Source: Epithemia pelagica (taxonomy: Eukaryota; Bacillariophyta; Bacillariophyceae; Surirellales; Surirellaceae). Taken from it: a stretch of 64,000 nt of DNA. Under the pieces are notes generated by a model, which was not told the origin of the DNA, did no database searches, and saw only the letters and a program-made list of their open reading frames with translations. This document shows, piece after piece, positions 20,134-30,631 of the stretch (its first letter is position 1; the number at the start of each line of letters is the position of its first letter). The stretch lies in NCBI GenBank assembly GCA_946965045.2, contig OX337228.1:4526001-4590000 (forward strand), given 5' to 3'. The position numbers and the translations under genes are program-made.

Positions 20134-22140
20134 CTATGGAGGAGAGTCGTTCTGGCTGTTGGTGTCCGGACCTATCTCAGGGACATTTGCGATCGGGTCC
20201 ACTGATGTTTGCGTTTCCTTGTCGCCGTCGATTGACCGGTCGGGGTTCTCAGCGGCTGTCGCAGTATCTGGGATGGGATCTTCTTTCTCTCCGGATTCAT
20301 TTTCGGTTAACTGATGTTGCTTTTGTCGTTCTTCTTCAGACTCTTGACTTTGGCATGATTGTACAACACTAGTCCATTCTTCTTGCGAAATGGCACCAGT
20401 CACAGGTGATTCCTCTTCGTCAACCATCTGCCTTTTTAACGCAAATTTGCGTGCTACCAACGACCCTTGTTTCCGTGCCAATTTCGCGACGCGTTCCAGA
20501 TCGACCACCCCCTTTGTGAAAGTTGCAGGATTACGCATTCCAGAAGACCAATCAGTGAAGCACACGGGCCGCAAGGCCACATGATGCACTCGTGAATCTT
20601 CATTATGCTTACTCTCTGTTTCTTTCCCATCATCACTATTTTGCTCTGGTGCGTGTTGCGACTGTCGTCCATGTTCGAGAATTTGGAGTACGGCGAGACA
20701 GCAGGGAAAGTACATTTCGTCACTCGCAGACACGTTTTTGAAGCAATTCCACAATTGATGATAGTAGTTTGTTATGTGACGGTCAATTTTCAATATGGCT
20801 TCAGTATGCAATCGACACAGACACAACCATTGATCAGCTTTCCAACGATAATGACCATGTACCATGCGATGGACATCTGCAAATTGATCCCGTTCATACA
20901 TGTTCCGCGGAGTACCAGGCGTGTTCCGACTACGAGCGTTTACCCATGATATTTCCCAGGGTGTGATTTGACGCCGATTGAATAATTCAGAAGCGCCACT
21001 CGCATCTTCTTTAGTAAGAAGGTTTTTTTGCTTGTCGGTTCCGGTCGAAGGATCCGAATCATTAGTTTCTTCCCCACCTGATGAAAAATAGAGTTTGATG
21101 TCTCCAAAGAATGCATCAACATATTCCCTTAGGGTTTTTACGGGTAAACAAGTTTCACTGATAAACAGAAACTTATCTGCCATTGGAAAACTGTTCTTAT
21201 TCTTTTCGCTGTTGCTCTGGAGAAAGAATCGCCGCGAGGCAAAACGTGGGTCTGAATCGTTCAATAAAGCATCTTGCGGTGAAGCTAGATCATATCCGAT
21301 ACGCAATAAATCAATCATAGCCCGGGTGATCTGGATGGAGCCCCAGGATGGTTCATGTGTCAAATATTCGGGGTCAGCATAAGAATTGCCTCTTCCCATG
21401 CGAGGTGGTTTCGTAATCAAATGGCGCCTGACAAATTTGGAGGTGACCTTATGAGGATATTTTGCGTGCACCAACAAACTCACTCGACAATTCGATTCCT
21501 CGAATGCCGATTCCGCCCAATGTCGCCATATGTGTTCGTAAGGCATTTCATCAATGATAATGGCCAGTAAACAGATGTGGAATGGACGTCGACCTAGATC
21601 GGCTGGCAATTCAGCTGGTGGTTCGTAAGCGTCAATATGATATCCACAGCGAGCCATTTCATCGAGGGCCCGTGGTCGACGGTGAGTGGGAGGAGACGTG
21701 GACGAACCAACTCCTCGATGACTTGAATGAGATTCGGATGGGTGGAATCCAGGTCCTCCTCGTCCAGAACTGTGATGGTAAGAACTAGAAGTTCCTTCAC
21801 CACTTCCAAGACGAGGCCTTGTATTACGCCGATTGTATTCATTTTCGATGTGATTGTGCTGCTGATGATCGGAGTAACCTCGGCGACGTGGGTTGTTGCT
21901 GTGGTGAGATCCACCTCCTCGTCCACCTTCACTTTGTCCTCCTCTTCCTGATCGATGATAAGAAGGGTCGGAATAGTGACCGTAATCAGCACCTCCTAGC
22001 CGTCCACGTCCTCCGCCATGTCCACGAGATTGGCTCTGGGTATTAGAAGTGTTTCCAGAGTTTTGGTTGGTTTGATTCGTTCCTTGCTGGGCCGCGTTCG
22101 CCGTTTGTTCGAATTTTTCAAGAGCCGACGCAAAATCCAT
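20134..22140 (-). CDS. GT14-like (core-2/I-branching type) glycosyltransferase with RGG-rich N-terminus
   Basis: 668 residues, single exon. Residues 1-155 are low-complexity with Arg-Gly-Gly, Ser-His and Asn-Gln runs. From about 186 the pattern follows GT14: FHICLLAIIIDEMPYEHIWRHW, VSLLVHAKYP, SWGSIQITRAMIDLL, FLFISETCLPVKTL (about 324-337), WKADQWLCLCRLHTEAI and CFTDWSSGMRNPATF near 555. GT14 enzymes transfer GlcNAc or xylose in the Golgi, normally as type II membrane proteins. Here no signal anchor is visible; the N-terminus (MDFASALEKFEQTANAAQQ) is followed by RGG repeats typical of RNA-binding proteins. The C-terminal 100 residues are acidic and Gln-rich. The catalytic domain call is good; location and substrate are unknown. 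Confidence 0.75.
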   Translation of the reverse strand: MDFASALEKFEQTANAAQQGTNQTNQNSGNTSNTQSQSRGHGGGRGRLGGADYGHYSDPSYHRSGRGGQSEGGRGGGSHHSNNPRRRGYSDHQQHNHIENEYNRRNTRPRLGSGEGTSSSYHHSSGRGGPGFHPSESHSSHRGVGSSTSPPTHRRPRALDEMARCGYHIDAYEPPAELPADLGRRPFHICLLAIIIDEMPYEHIWRHWAESAFEESNCRVSLLVHAKYPHKVTSKFVRRHLITKPPRMGRGNSYADPEYLTHEPSWGSIQITRAMIDLLRIGYDLASPQDALLNDSDPRFASRRFFLQSNSEKNKNSFPMADKFLFISETCLPVKTLREYVDAFFGDIKLYFSSGGEETNDSDPSTGTDKQKNLLTKEDASGASELFNRRQITPWEISWVNARSRNTPGTPRNMYERDQFADVHRMVHGHYRWKADQWLCLCRLHTEAILKIDRHITNYYHQLWNCFKNVSASDEMYFPCCLAVLQILEHGRQSQHAPEQNSDDGKETESKHNEDSRVHHVALRPVCFTDWSSGMRNPATFTKGVVDLERVAKLARKQGSLVARKFALKRQMVDEEESPVTGAISQEEWTSVVQSCQSQESEEERQKQHQLTENESGEKEDPIPDTATAAENPDRSIDGDKETQTSVDPIANVPEIGPDTNSQNDSPP

Positions 22141-22586
22141 TGATCATTTGATTGTTTTATTATCGTTCTCGTATGAATTTCAGTTTGTCGACTGTCGCCG
22201 AGAGCAGGGACAGAGACAACAATAATGGCCTACGGTAGAGGGAAGAAAGAGTAGCTATGTTCTGTATTATTACTCCTAACCTTACAAAAATCTTTTACTC
22301 CTAGCTAGAGGAGTACTATCGCCTACCGCATTACTTAAATTTTGGTCGCTTTCGCTGAGCGCCTTGCTTGAACGATTACAATTGCTGTTCAACATCTGCC
22401 GAGCCGCTTTCAAGGTATGTGTTTCGTTTTTAAATGACGAAGGGTTTCTTGATTGACCCCTTCATGAGGTGTTAGATATGAATGTATAGATTCATGTTGG
22501 ATTGGCACCATCGACACCAGCTTCATCTCACGACTTGATTTCTCGTTCCGTGGCTCTTGTCTTTCATTCAACTCTTCAAAGAAATC
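22141..22586. other. Divergent promoter region with palindrome
   Basis: Lies between the head of the glycosyltransferase (minus) and RPS23 (plus). The palindrome TACTCCTAGCTAGAGGAGTA occupies 22296-22315 and another TACTCCTAAC lies at about 22271. No gene is seen. Confidence 0.6.
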
Positions 22587-23018
22587 ATGGGAAAACCAAA
22601 CGGTCTTCGTACTGGTCGTAAATTGCGAATCCACAGACGTAATCAACGCTGGCAAGATGCGAAATATTCCAAGGCCAATTCGGTTACGGCCATGAAAGCC
22701 AATCCCATGGGTGGATCCACAATGGCCAAAGGTATCGTCTTGGAAAAGATTGGTATTGAGGCTAAGCAGCCCAACTCTGCCATTCGAAAATGTGTACGTG
22801 TACAATTGATCAAGAACGGAAAGAAGATTGCCGCATTTGTACCACGAGATGGTTGTTTGAATTACTGCGATGAGAACGACGAAGTATTGATTGCTGGTTT
22901 CGGACGATCTGGTCATGCCGTAGGTGATATTCCAGGTGTTCGGTTTAAAGTGGTGAAAGTAGCTGGGGTATCGCTTTGGGCACTTTACAAGGAAAAGAAG
23001 GAGAAACCCCGATCTTAA
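22587..23018 (+). CDS. RPS23: Cytosolic ribosomal protein uS12 (RPS23)
   Basis: 143 residues from [22 protein letters not shown] to KEKKEKPRS, collinear with eukaryotic RPS23 over its whole length. The decoding-centre loop [21 protein letters not shown] is intact, including the proline that is hydroxylated in other eukaryotes. The protein sits at the 40S A site and monitors codon-anticodon pairing. The open frame extends ten codons upstream (from 22557), but the family start MGK fixes the initiation codon at 22587. Single exon. Confidence 0.97.
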   Translation: MGKPNGLRTGRKLRIHRRNQRWQDAKYSKANSVTAMKANPMGGSTMAKGIVLEKIGIEAKQPNSAIRKCVRVQLIKNGKKIAAFVPRDGCLNYCDENDEVLIAGFGRSGHAVGDIPGVRFKVVKVAGVSLWALYKEKKEKPRS

Positions 23019-23306
23019 GGAATATCCCATCATTATAGACACACAGAAACGCAGCTGCAACACAAGACACTACCTTATTACATAGTGCACACTACCGTAT
23101 AACATAGTGCAGGCCTTGTTGGTGTATCATGGATCAGTAACCATTACAGGTGGCTACAAGCATTACATCTACTGTTCGCCAGTGGAAAAGCCTTAGCAAT
23201 CGCATGGGTCGTTCTACAGTCGTAAATGATAAATCGAGCCAAGGTGGGAAAGAAACGACAAAACAAAATCCCAACGCCTTGCGACTTAAAAGGTCTGGGC
23301 TCCTGA

Positions 23307-24215
23307 TCATGGACGAAGTTCGTCGTCTTCATCAATAATGTCATATTCCGGCACGGTGTCAACGTCGTGGAAATCAACAAAGGCTTCTTCAAGGAGAGGC
23401 ATGATAGCTTCTGACTCCGATGGCGTGAGTAAAATGCGATTGGCAGGTGTTTTGGGATCGGCTTTCCCAACCAACAAAATGGGGTCAATAAGTCGTACTA
23501 GATTGAACTCTTTGCCGCGATGTTCAAAAGATAAGAGCACTTCCACTTCTTCTTCATCATCTTCGGTATCATCTTCGTCGTCTTCGTCGTCGTCCTCCTC
23601 CTCTTCTTCTTCTTCTTCATCTTCGTCATCGTCTAGTTCACCTACTAAGGTCAATGTTTGAGGCGTTCGTTGCAAGGATAACTCTTCCCCGTATTCATCA
23701 TCAACAATGGATTCGGCAATGGGGAAAATGTCGTCCATCAAGTCGTCGTCTAATTCCACGGGTACCAATTGATCTTCCTCGTCAAAGTAACACAAAGCGA
23801 CGGAATAGTCACACGGAACGCCAATCGTGTATTCCACACCACCTACTTCTGCCACTGAATCAGCGTAGCACTCAATAAAGTCATTTCCAACCAAATCAAC
23901 AAAAGGAATGGCAACACCTTCCATATCAGAAGGAATGCGCTTCAATTCAGGAAATGACGAGGATGCCCCCTCTTCCCCATTGCTCTTCATACTGCAAATA
24001 AAAGTTTTCCATGTTCTCCAGGAATACTCATTGCTTCGTTGTTTCGCATTTTCTGTGAGACTCGATGAAAGGCGAGGAGCTCGCGCGACGGTATCAAGTG
24101 ACGATTGTGTTCGAGCCCCGCCTAAGCCAGCTGGTCGTGGTCTGGCCTGGAAAGCACCAACCGATGTGCATCTGAGCAATCCATGTAATAGCAAAGGTAC
24201 AAATAGTGGCTTCAT
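23307..24215 (-). CDS. Plastid-targeted DUF3727-like acidic protein
   Basis: 302 residues from ATG 24215; the frame extends five codons further but without ATG. The start MKPLFVPLLLHGLLRCTSVGA is a signal peptide followed by FQARPRP, the aromatic-at-plus-one pattern of complex-plastid targeting. The mature part carries a domain ending LLSFEHRGKEFNLVRLIDPI, LLVGK and RILLTPSESEAIMPLLEEAF, which resembles the DUF3727/DUF1292 group of cyanobacterial and chloroplast proteins of unknown function. Between about residues 200 and 230 lies an almost pure Glu/Asp run coded by GAA/GAT/GAC repeats (23550-23630). The biochemical role is unknown. Confidence 0.75.
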   Translation of the reverse strand: MKPLFVPLLLHGLLRCTSVGAFQARPRPAGLGGARTQSSLDTVARAPRLSSSLTENAKQRSNEYSWRTWKTFICSMKSNGEEGASSSFPELKRIPSDMEGVAIPFVDLVGNDFIECYADSVAEVGGVEYTIGVPCDYSVALCYFDEEDQLVPVELDDDLMDDIFPIAESIVDDEYGEELSLQRTPQTLTLVGELDDDEDEEEEEEEEDDDEDDEDDTEDDEEEVEVLLSFEHRGKEFNLVRLIDPILLVGKADPKTPANRILLTPSESEAIMPLLEEAFVDFHDVDTVPEYDIIDEDDELRP

Positions 24216-24500
24216 GGTCGATTTTGACAAAGATTCTTCTTGGATTCGTCAGCTCTTTTGGTGTGGTTGACAAGAAATTGAGAGGTGCGAATTTCGGTAT
24301 CTTATTTCAGTCCGGTCAAGAGTCAGCTACCTCTAAGAATCCACAATCCACACTAAGAATCCACCTAAGGTACGAGTAGGACTCTAGCAACAGTTCGCAC
24401 TTCGAACGCTCTCCTACTTTCCCTTTACGAACAATGAATGAACCACAAAACCATGTCCCTCACTAGAAAGATGTCTCCAGAAGTATCTGTTGAAATTGTT

Positions 24501-25946
24501 TTATTCGAGCTTCGCTGGAGTAGAAATAATAATCTTTCCCACACTTTTGCCACTTTGAATAAACTCATGTGCTTCCGCAATGCGATCCAGGCCGTCAAAG
24601 GTTGTAACATGGGGGCAACGAAGCTTGCCTTCTTCTATCCACGCCGTTACTTGGTCAAATAAAGTGGCGAGGATTTCACGTTCCTCCGCGAAGAAAGACA
24701 AGTTGAAGGTCATTACTGACTTGTTTGTTGATCCCATTTCCATGACGTCGAACTTTGGCATATGAAACAACATTTTGCGAGTCATTTGCATCCATTCCCA
24801 TGGTGATAACATGTCACGACCCAGCGGCAAATTCGTGTGAAAGCCATATACAACAAGACGTCCCATAGGACACAAGTGGTTATAGGATTGCTGCAACGTC
24901 GCCACCCCATTGGATTCCATGACCGTTGAATATCCATCAGGTGAAGCAGCGTGGATTTGTTCCCATACTTGGTCCATATCCTTACAAGAACTTTTGTCAA
25001 TGACGACATCACAACCCAATTCTCTGGCAACATCTATTTTGGCAGATCGTCCCACAACACCGACAATGGGTGACATGCCAAGAATCTTGGCCATTTGACA
25101 CATCATGCTGCCCACTCCACCAGCCGCTGAGTGAATAAGAATAGCTCGATTTTTGCTTCCCAGATGGCTTGGCTTGTTACCATCAGAGTCTAACGGAAAG
25201 TACTGGCCTGCCAGGAATAAGGCGTACAACGCTGTCAGAGCAACGGCAGGGAGTGAAGCGGCCTGATCCATGGAGAGCGACGAGGGGACTTTCCGTAGTT
25301 GCATATCGGGAACCAACACACGTGTACTGTAGGCACCAAACAAGCTACATCCATATACTTTGTCACCAATACGGAATGGTAGGTTATGAGACGATGGCGA
25401 CAAACTGTCCGGGAGAACGAATCGTTCTACAACACCTGCAATATCAAAGCCCGGACAAATTGGATAGCCAACATACTGATTGGCACTTCCGTACAATCCC
25501 CACCGTATACAGCAATCAGCGAAGTTGACTGAAAAGGCTTCCACTCTGACTACGACAAGCACTTGCTGGTTGTTGCCAGTCTCACTCTGAGAATTGGCTA
25601 GCATCAACGCATTGGCATCGGTAACAAAAGGGCCGCCAAGTCCATCAGACGTACTCACACCTAGGTTGTAGCCACACGTCATGGTGCCTGGGTGCAGCGT
25701 TATGTGTCGGAGTTGTTCCAGGCCTCCAGGACGTCCAATAATGACGCATTGAGTATTGACAGTGTGCGAATTTCCCTCGCTCTTGTCGCCGCTGTCTTCT
25801 GCCTTTAATTCATGAGGACAATATGGAATCAGCCGATGCCGAAAGGAAGGGGCAAATGATCGCACAAACCAGGACAAGACGTTTTCCCATACAGCCCATA
25901 GAGTTGGATTGCGGGAAAGGATGGAAGTAAATAGACCGTTGCTCAT
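24501..25946 (-). CDS. Zinc-free MDR oxidoreductase (quinone reductase/VAT-1 type)
   Basis: 481 residues from MSNGLFTSILSRNP. After a divergent 85-residue head the MDR fold is clear: GroES-like part with RVEAFSVNFADCCIRWGLY and YPICPGFDIAGVVE, then the Rossmann part with ILIHSAAGGVGSMMCQMAKI (NADPH-binding AAGGVG) and GRLVVYGFHTNLP. Cys/His ligands for catalytic and structural zinc are absent, which points to NADPH-dependent quinone or enone reductases such as VAT-1. The same frame is open back to 26192 only because it crosses a 7-bp satellite that has no stops; the ATG after the repeat (25946) is preferred. Single exon. Confidence 0.8.
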   Translation of the reverse strand: MSNGLFTSILSRNPTLWAVWENVLSWFVRSFAPSFRHRLIPYCPHELKAEDSGDKSEGNSHTVNTQCVIIGRPGGLEQLRHITLHPGTMTCGYNLGVSTSDGLGGPFVTDANALMLANSQSETGNNQQVLVVVRVEAFSVNFADCCIRWGLYGSANQYVGYPICPGFDIAGVVERFVLPDSLSPSSHNLPFRIGDKVYGCSLFGAYSTRVLVPDMQLRKVPSSLSMDQAASLPAVALTALYALFLAGQYFPLDSDGNKPSHLGSKNRAILIHSAAGGVGSMMCQMAKILGMSPIVGVVGRSAKIDVARELGCDVVIDKSSCKDMDQVWEQIHAASPDGYSTVMESNGVATLQQSYNHLCPMGRLVVYGFHTNLPLGRDMLSPWEWMQMTRKMLFHMPKFDVMEMGSTNKSVMTFNLSFFAEEREILATLFDQVTAWIEEGKLRCPHVTTFDGLDRIAEAHEFIQSGKSVGKIIISTPAKLE

Positions 25947-25985
25947 GATGTGGTTGAGATTTGAGATTCGCCTCTGAGTAGATAT

Positions 25986-26047
25986 GGATATTGGATATTG
26001 GATATTGGATATTGGATATTGGATATTGGATATTGGATATTGGATAT
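25986..26047. repeat. Heptamer satellite (GGATATT)8
   Basis: Eight exact units at 25986-26041 plus GGATAT. A 7-bp unit returns to frame every 21 bp, so all frames stay open and the minus strand spells YPISNIQ repeatedly. It lies 40 bp upstream of the MDR gene start, within an otherwise empty 543-bp divergent spacer (25947-26489) that also serves the MGDG synthase gene. Confidence 0.95.
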
Positions 26048-26489
26048 GGCATGATGATAGATGATGATAGGGTTCCTGGAACAGATCCGGTTTTCCAGCC
26101 AGAGTTGCAATTCCCGCAGTGACGTAGTTCGGAAGCAGGCAAACATCACATATACTTTTCAGCGGCTCATGACATTGATGGAAATAATGCATATCATCAC
26201 TATTACAATTTCACACGCTGGAAATTGCTATGTGATTATCTGTACATTTTGATTCTATACAGCCATATTTCCACGGCTCCCCCAGGTTACTGTGCAACTT
26301 GTAGTATGTCGTCCGTCAACGCGACTGTAGATCATTCGTGTGGACGAAGAATTGCACCGTTAGGAGAGCTCTCTTGACTCTTGACACTTGAACCCAGTCC
26401 ACTCTAGCTCTTGACAAAGACGACAGAGCAGTTGGAAAGACGACGCTGCGTTATCCTGTTGGAAGGACATCTAGATTCATTCTTGAACG

Positions 26490-28933
26490 ATGGCTTCGCC
26501 TGAAATCGTGAACGAATCTCAACCGGAAGCACCACCTGTCGAAACTGAGGCCACCAAAGTTCATCCGCCACAACACGTATGTACATGTCGCGTACGAATC
26601 TCTTGTCATTGTGAATACGCCTGTTGCTGCATCTTTCGCGACATCTGGGATGTCTCTGACTCTTGAGCTTTGTTTTTCCTCGAACTTGTATAACAGGAGG
26701 GTGCTATTGAGAAAGCAGATGGCGCCAAGTTAGACCAGAGCCGTGGCCATGATGGCAATGACGTAACAGTGGGAGACTCCTTGGATCCTCTTGATCCAAC
26801 TGAAGCATCAGACGCAGCAGAGCCAGACCTTGCAACTCCTACGAGTCTTGCGGAAGATGATTCCTTTGATGCTTCTCTGAACACTCCAAACAACAATGAC
26901 ATCATGTCGAAATCGGCATTGGATCATGAAGGCCTTAAAGTATTATTCTTGTCTTCCGATACGGGCGGTGGGCATCGGGCCAGTGCGGAATCTCTGGCCA
27001 AACAGTTTCAGTTGCTTTTCCCCGGTAGCACATACGACTTGGTTGATCTTGTCGAGGAAGACTTCGGGCCACCCTACAACAGTCTTGTCAGTATGTACAA
27101 GCATTTGAGTGCTCATCCTTCTCAATGGAAACTTTTATACAGCATCAGCAATTCGCGAGGTTTCGAAATGATCGCCGATGCACATTTTAAACTGCTATGC
27201 GAAAGAGCCTGTCGGAAACGTATCAAGAAGTATAATCCAGATGTCGTGGTGTCGGTAAGTTACATCATTTGTTGGTTTTGTCGGAGATCTCCACATGGAT
27301 TTCTCCTAGACTTGCAAATGGCAACAATGAAGGCATGATATGCAGCTTTGATTATATTCTCACAATCTTTTACGGGTGTTCAAATGAAAACTAAATATGA
27401 AGGTACATCCGTTGATGACGAACGTCCCTGTGTTGGCATGCAAGCGCATATCCAATGAAACTGGACGACACCTACCCGTCTTTACAGTTGTAACGGACCT
27501 TGGATCAGCCCATTGTCTGTGGTTTGCGAACGGTGTTGAAAAGATGTTTGTTGGAAGTGAAAGTGTCAAGGAGCTGGCCAAGGCCCGAGGCAAAGTCGCT
27601 GAAGAAAAGTTGGTCCTCAGTGGTTTGCCAATCCGTCATGATTTTGCTGTACAAGCCGATAAATTAGGCGATCGCATGTCGAAAGAAGGAAAACAGTATC
27701 AGGTTAAAGTACGCGACGACCTTGACTTGCCTTTTACGGATCGGAAAACGCTCCTGGTCATGGGTGGCGGAGAAGGTACGTCTTTTGTGACAGCATGTGG
27801 CAGGAGCACAGCCAACGTTCAACCTTACACGGTATGTGCAACGTTATTATGGCACAGGTGTTGGATCTCTTTCGAATATTGTCGACGCACTCTACGTAGA
27901 GTTGACGGCACAAGGTAAGTCTTGCGCTGACACGGTCCGATTGCTCATCAACACAAAGTGTGGTTGGAACTTTTGTCTTATCAATTAGTTCCTTTGCACA
28001 GGAATCGACGCCTTGATTCTGGTGGTTTGTGGCCGAAATGAGAAACTGAAGCAATCGTTAGCATCTCGGGATTGGGCAGAAGTCTTCCAGGTGTGGCAAT
28101 CGGCCAAGAATCGTGACGGGGTGTCGAAGAGTATCCTGTCGTTTGGAGACACTTGTGGGAGTGGCATTTCCACCAATGGTTGTATTCAAGGTGTTACCGT
28201 GTCTGGTTCAATTCGTAGGATGTTGAGTTCAGGTTCTCTCACCGTCGGAAACGCCATGGCAGACCCAAATCCATTGCCAAGTCCAGGTGGTAGCCAACCG
28301 GTCGATGCCATTCTCGAGGAAAAGAAAGCGGAAGAAGCGAAGGCTGCTGTTGTATTGGATGACGATACGAAGAACGAGCAGACATCAGAAACGCATGACG
28401 CTCCACCACCTGAAGTAGTCCCCACATCTAGTGAGGGCGTGGATTCCATTGTCGATGAAAACACGAGAGCTGCCGGTAATGTACATGTGGTTGGTTTGGG
28501 GTTTGTTACACGAATGGCGGAATACATGGTCGCAGCCGACATTTTGGTGTCAAAGGCAGGTCCTGGAACCATCTCCGAAGCCGCAGCTCTCTCATTGCCC
28601 GTCATGTTGACTTCGTTTTTACCTGGGCAAGAAGAGGGAAATGTCGATTTCGTGGTCAATGGGGGTTTTGGCGCGTACGTGAACGATTCTGATCCTATTG
28701 GGATTGCGGAAGAAGTATGTATGTGGTTGCGGGATGATGATCGACGGACCAAATTGAGTGTCGCAGCAAAAGCTCATGGTGCTCCGTGGGCAGCGCGGGA
28801 CATTGTGAAACAAATCGGTGACTCGACGTTGAAGTGGAGAGAAATAAATCGTGAAAAGGATATTGCGGACGCTGCTGCGGCGCTGAAGGATAATGAGGAC
28901 AAGCAGAATCTCGACCTTCCATTGAAAGCGTAA
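26490..28933 (+). CDS. MGD: Monogalactosyldiacylglycerol synthase (MGDG synthase, GT28)
   Basis: Five exons: 26490-26576, 26697-27254, 27403-27775, 27858-27914, 28002-28933. All introns are GT-AG (82-148 bp) with matching phases, giving 668 residues. The N-terminal lipid-binding domain starts LKVLFLSSDTGGGHRASAESL near residue 109 and continues through VVVSVHPLMTNVP and FTVVTDLGSAHCLWF. The UDP-Gal half has LLVMGGGEGVGSL and, near 525, FVTRMAEYMVAADILVSKAGPGTISEAAAL then PGQEEGNV. The enzyme makes the main thylakoid galactolipid. Two oddities stand out: residues 1-105 are acidic and unlike a signal or transit peptide, and about 130 low-complexity residues (385-516) are inserted before the nucleotide-binding site relative to the plant enzyme. 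Confidence 0.92.
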
Positions 28934-29425
28934 TTTTGTGTTCCGTACAAAAATTGAATGCTCGGTATGTGTATTAATGCTATCTACCTAGTGATCTCAA
29001 AACAATGCAAAGCCTATAGGATTAAATATCAAGCCGGTGCATTGGATCATAAAGGAAGAGAAAAGCATTTGAAATGAAGTCAATTCTATACGATACTGGG
29101 CATCGTGTGTGAAACGATGAATGATAACATTTGACAGGAATAGACAAGAATGTTTTCCTTCTCTACATACAGAATGTTGGGACTTGGAAACGATTCTTTT
29201 AGGACGATGAGACACAGCACACAGATCACTCCATTGTTTCATCTAAACTATCGGTAACGACATCGACAATATCAAAAGTCTCGACGTCAACAAAGCAACT
29301 ACATACAACCGAGAACCTGGAATCCAGTCAAGTATCTAAGTGCATCATATTTGTCCTCAGTTTCACGACCACCACCATTGTGAAAAGTAGAGTTGTCTCA
29401 ATTTTACAGCTAATTGATCTGGCTC
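28934..29425. other. Spacer between convergent genes
   Basis: Receives the 3' ends of MGDG synthase and NECAP. AT-rich; no gene or repeat recognised. Confidence 0.5.
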
Positions 29426-30103
29426 TTATGCATCAGAGCCACGTCGAGGCGTATCTCTCGTGTTTGGTTTCAAAAGCAAGCCACCACCAGTGTTTCCACC
29501 TGTACCGGTGCCCGCTTTTCGTTCTCCTCTTTGACTCCGTTTGCCTCGAGTGCTGTGATTATCTTTCGACGCCACCTTAGAAACATTGATGTGAATCTTT
29601 TGTCCCTCTTTTATGCTGTAGTCTTTTGCTGGACCGTAATCGATTTTGACCGGGTTCGCTTCTGCTGCTCGTTCACGGCGCGCATCTTCCAAAGAGGTGT
29701 TGAAATCAAAGGCGTCGTTGCGTTCGTTGAATGCCATTCCAATATACATGTGCCGACCATTGGCATTTTCGACTCGTAGAACAAAATACCGACTGCTGTC
29801 GACACAGCGATCCACCGCACCGTCCTTTACAGGACAAACCGCAAAAATGGCGCCCGTAGTTCGATCCACTAGCAATATCACAGTTAAATCACCTCGCTCC
29901 ACGACTTTCAGGGTCCCTTGCCACACTTCCTGGTCCCAGTCGGCTCCTCGCCACCCTCCTGCTGTTTGACGGGTGGGTAATTTAAAGACATGTGCATCTG
30001 GAATGCTGCATCTTACTCGTTCAATCACTTCGGGGTCTTCTAGTGATTGCAAGTACGCAGCGGCTTCATTCGGGACGCCTGCTTCTTCAGCAGTCAGAGG
30101 CAT
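29426..30103 (-). CDS. NECAP: NECAP-like clathrin adaptor accessory protein
   Basis: 225 residues. The PH-like NECAP domain (about 30-165) is clear: VFKLPTRQTAGGWRGADWDQEVWQG, VVDRTTG-type strand, and the hallmark SSRYFVLRVENANGRHMYIGMAFNERNDAFDFN. A basic, Gly-rich tail follows (about 175-225), with a KIHINV strand before it. NECAPs bind AP-2 and other partners during clathrin-mediated endocytosis. The C-terminal WxxF peptide of animal NECAPs is not evident. Single exon, ATG at 30103. Confidence 0.92.
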   Translation of the reverse strand: MPLTAEEAGVPNEAAAYLQSLEDPEVIERVRCSIPDAHVFKLPTRQTAGGWRGADWDQEVWQGTLKVVERGDLTVILLVDRTTGAIFAVCPVKDGAVDRCVDSSRYFVLRVENANGRHMYIGMAFNERNDAFDFNTSLEDARRERAAEANPVKIDYGPAKDYSIKEGQKIHINVSKVASKDNHSTRGKRSQRGERKAGTGTGGNTGGGLLLKPNTRDTPRRGSDA

Positions 30104-30631
30104 CGTTGCTGATTGTGGTAACAGAGTTTTACAAGAGTCTACAATATATCATGCGCCGATCAAGGCACGGATGAGGTCTCAACATTCAATGCCTTTCCTC
30201 TTTCCCACTTCCAATCCGACTTTGATCTGTCATACATGCCACTATCCGCTAAGCCCCAAAGCCCAGCTTTCCCAGCAGACCATAATGCTTTGAGGAGGCT
30301 TTGAATGACCGGACGTGCGGGGAGTATGGGGGCGCAATGACCGATCGACATCAAATCTGCGGGTCACATCTACAGTAGTCAGATCCAGAAGTACACTATA
30401 TACTATTCGGGTAGGAGTAACTTTCTCGCTGGAGGAGTATCTTTCGGTAACCTCCTCTAGCTAGCTCCGCTATGGTGCTCGGCTTTAGTGAGACACCAAA
30501 ATGAATAAGGTAATGAATCTTCCTACCGCCCTAGAACCAAAGAGGATGCTGGGGAAGTTTTCTTTGCCTCGTCATAGTGGAACACAAACTCCACCTTACC
30601 GGTATAGTGTCGAACCTGTGCAGCATTACTG
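30104..30631. other. Spacer with recurrent motif cluster
   Basis: No gene. The interval 30405-30470 holds GTAGGAGTAAC, GGAGGAGTATC and CCTCCTCTAGCTAGCTCC (30451-30468), a dense cluster of the spacer motif seen elsewhere. Confidence 0.55.

Noticed and set aside
25947-26192. N-terminal extension of the MDR oxidoreductase
   Set aside because: It is open only because the heptamer satellite contains no stops in any frame; the family fold starts well after the ATG at 25946.
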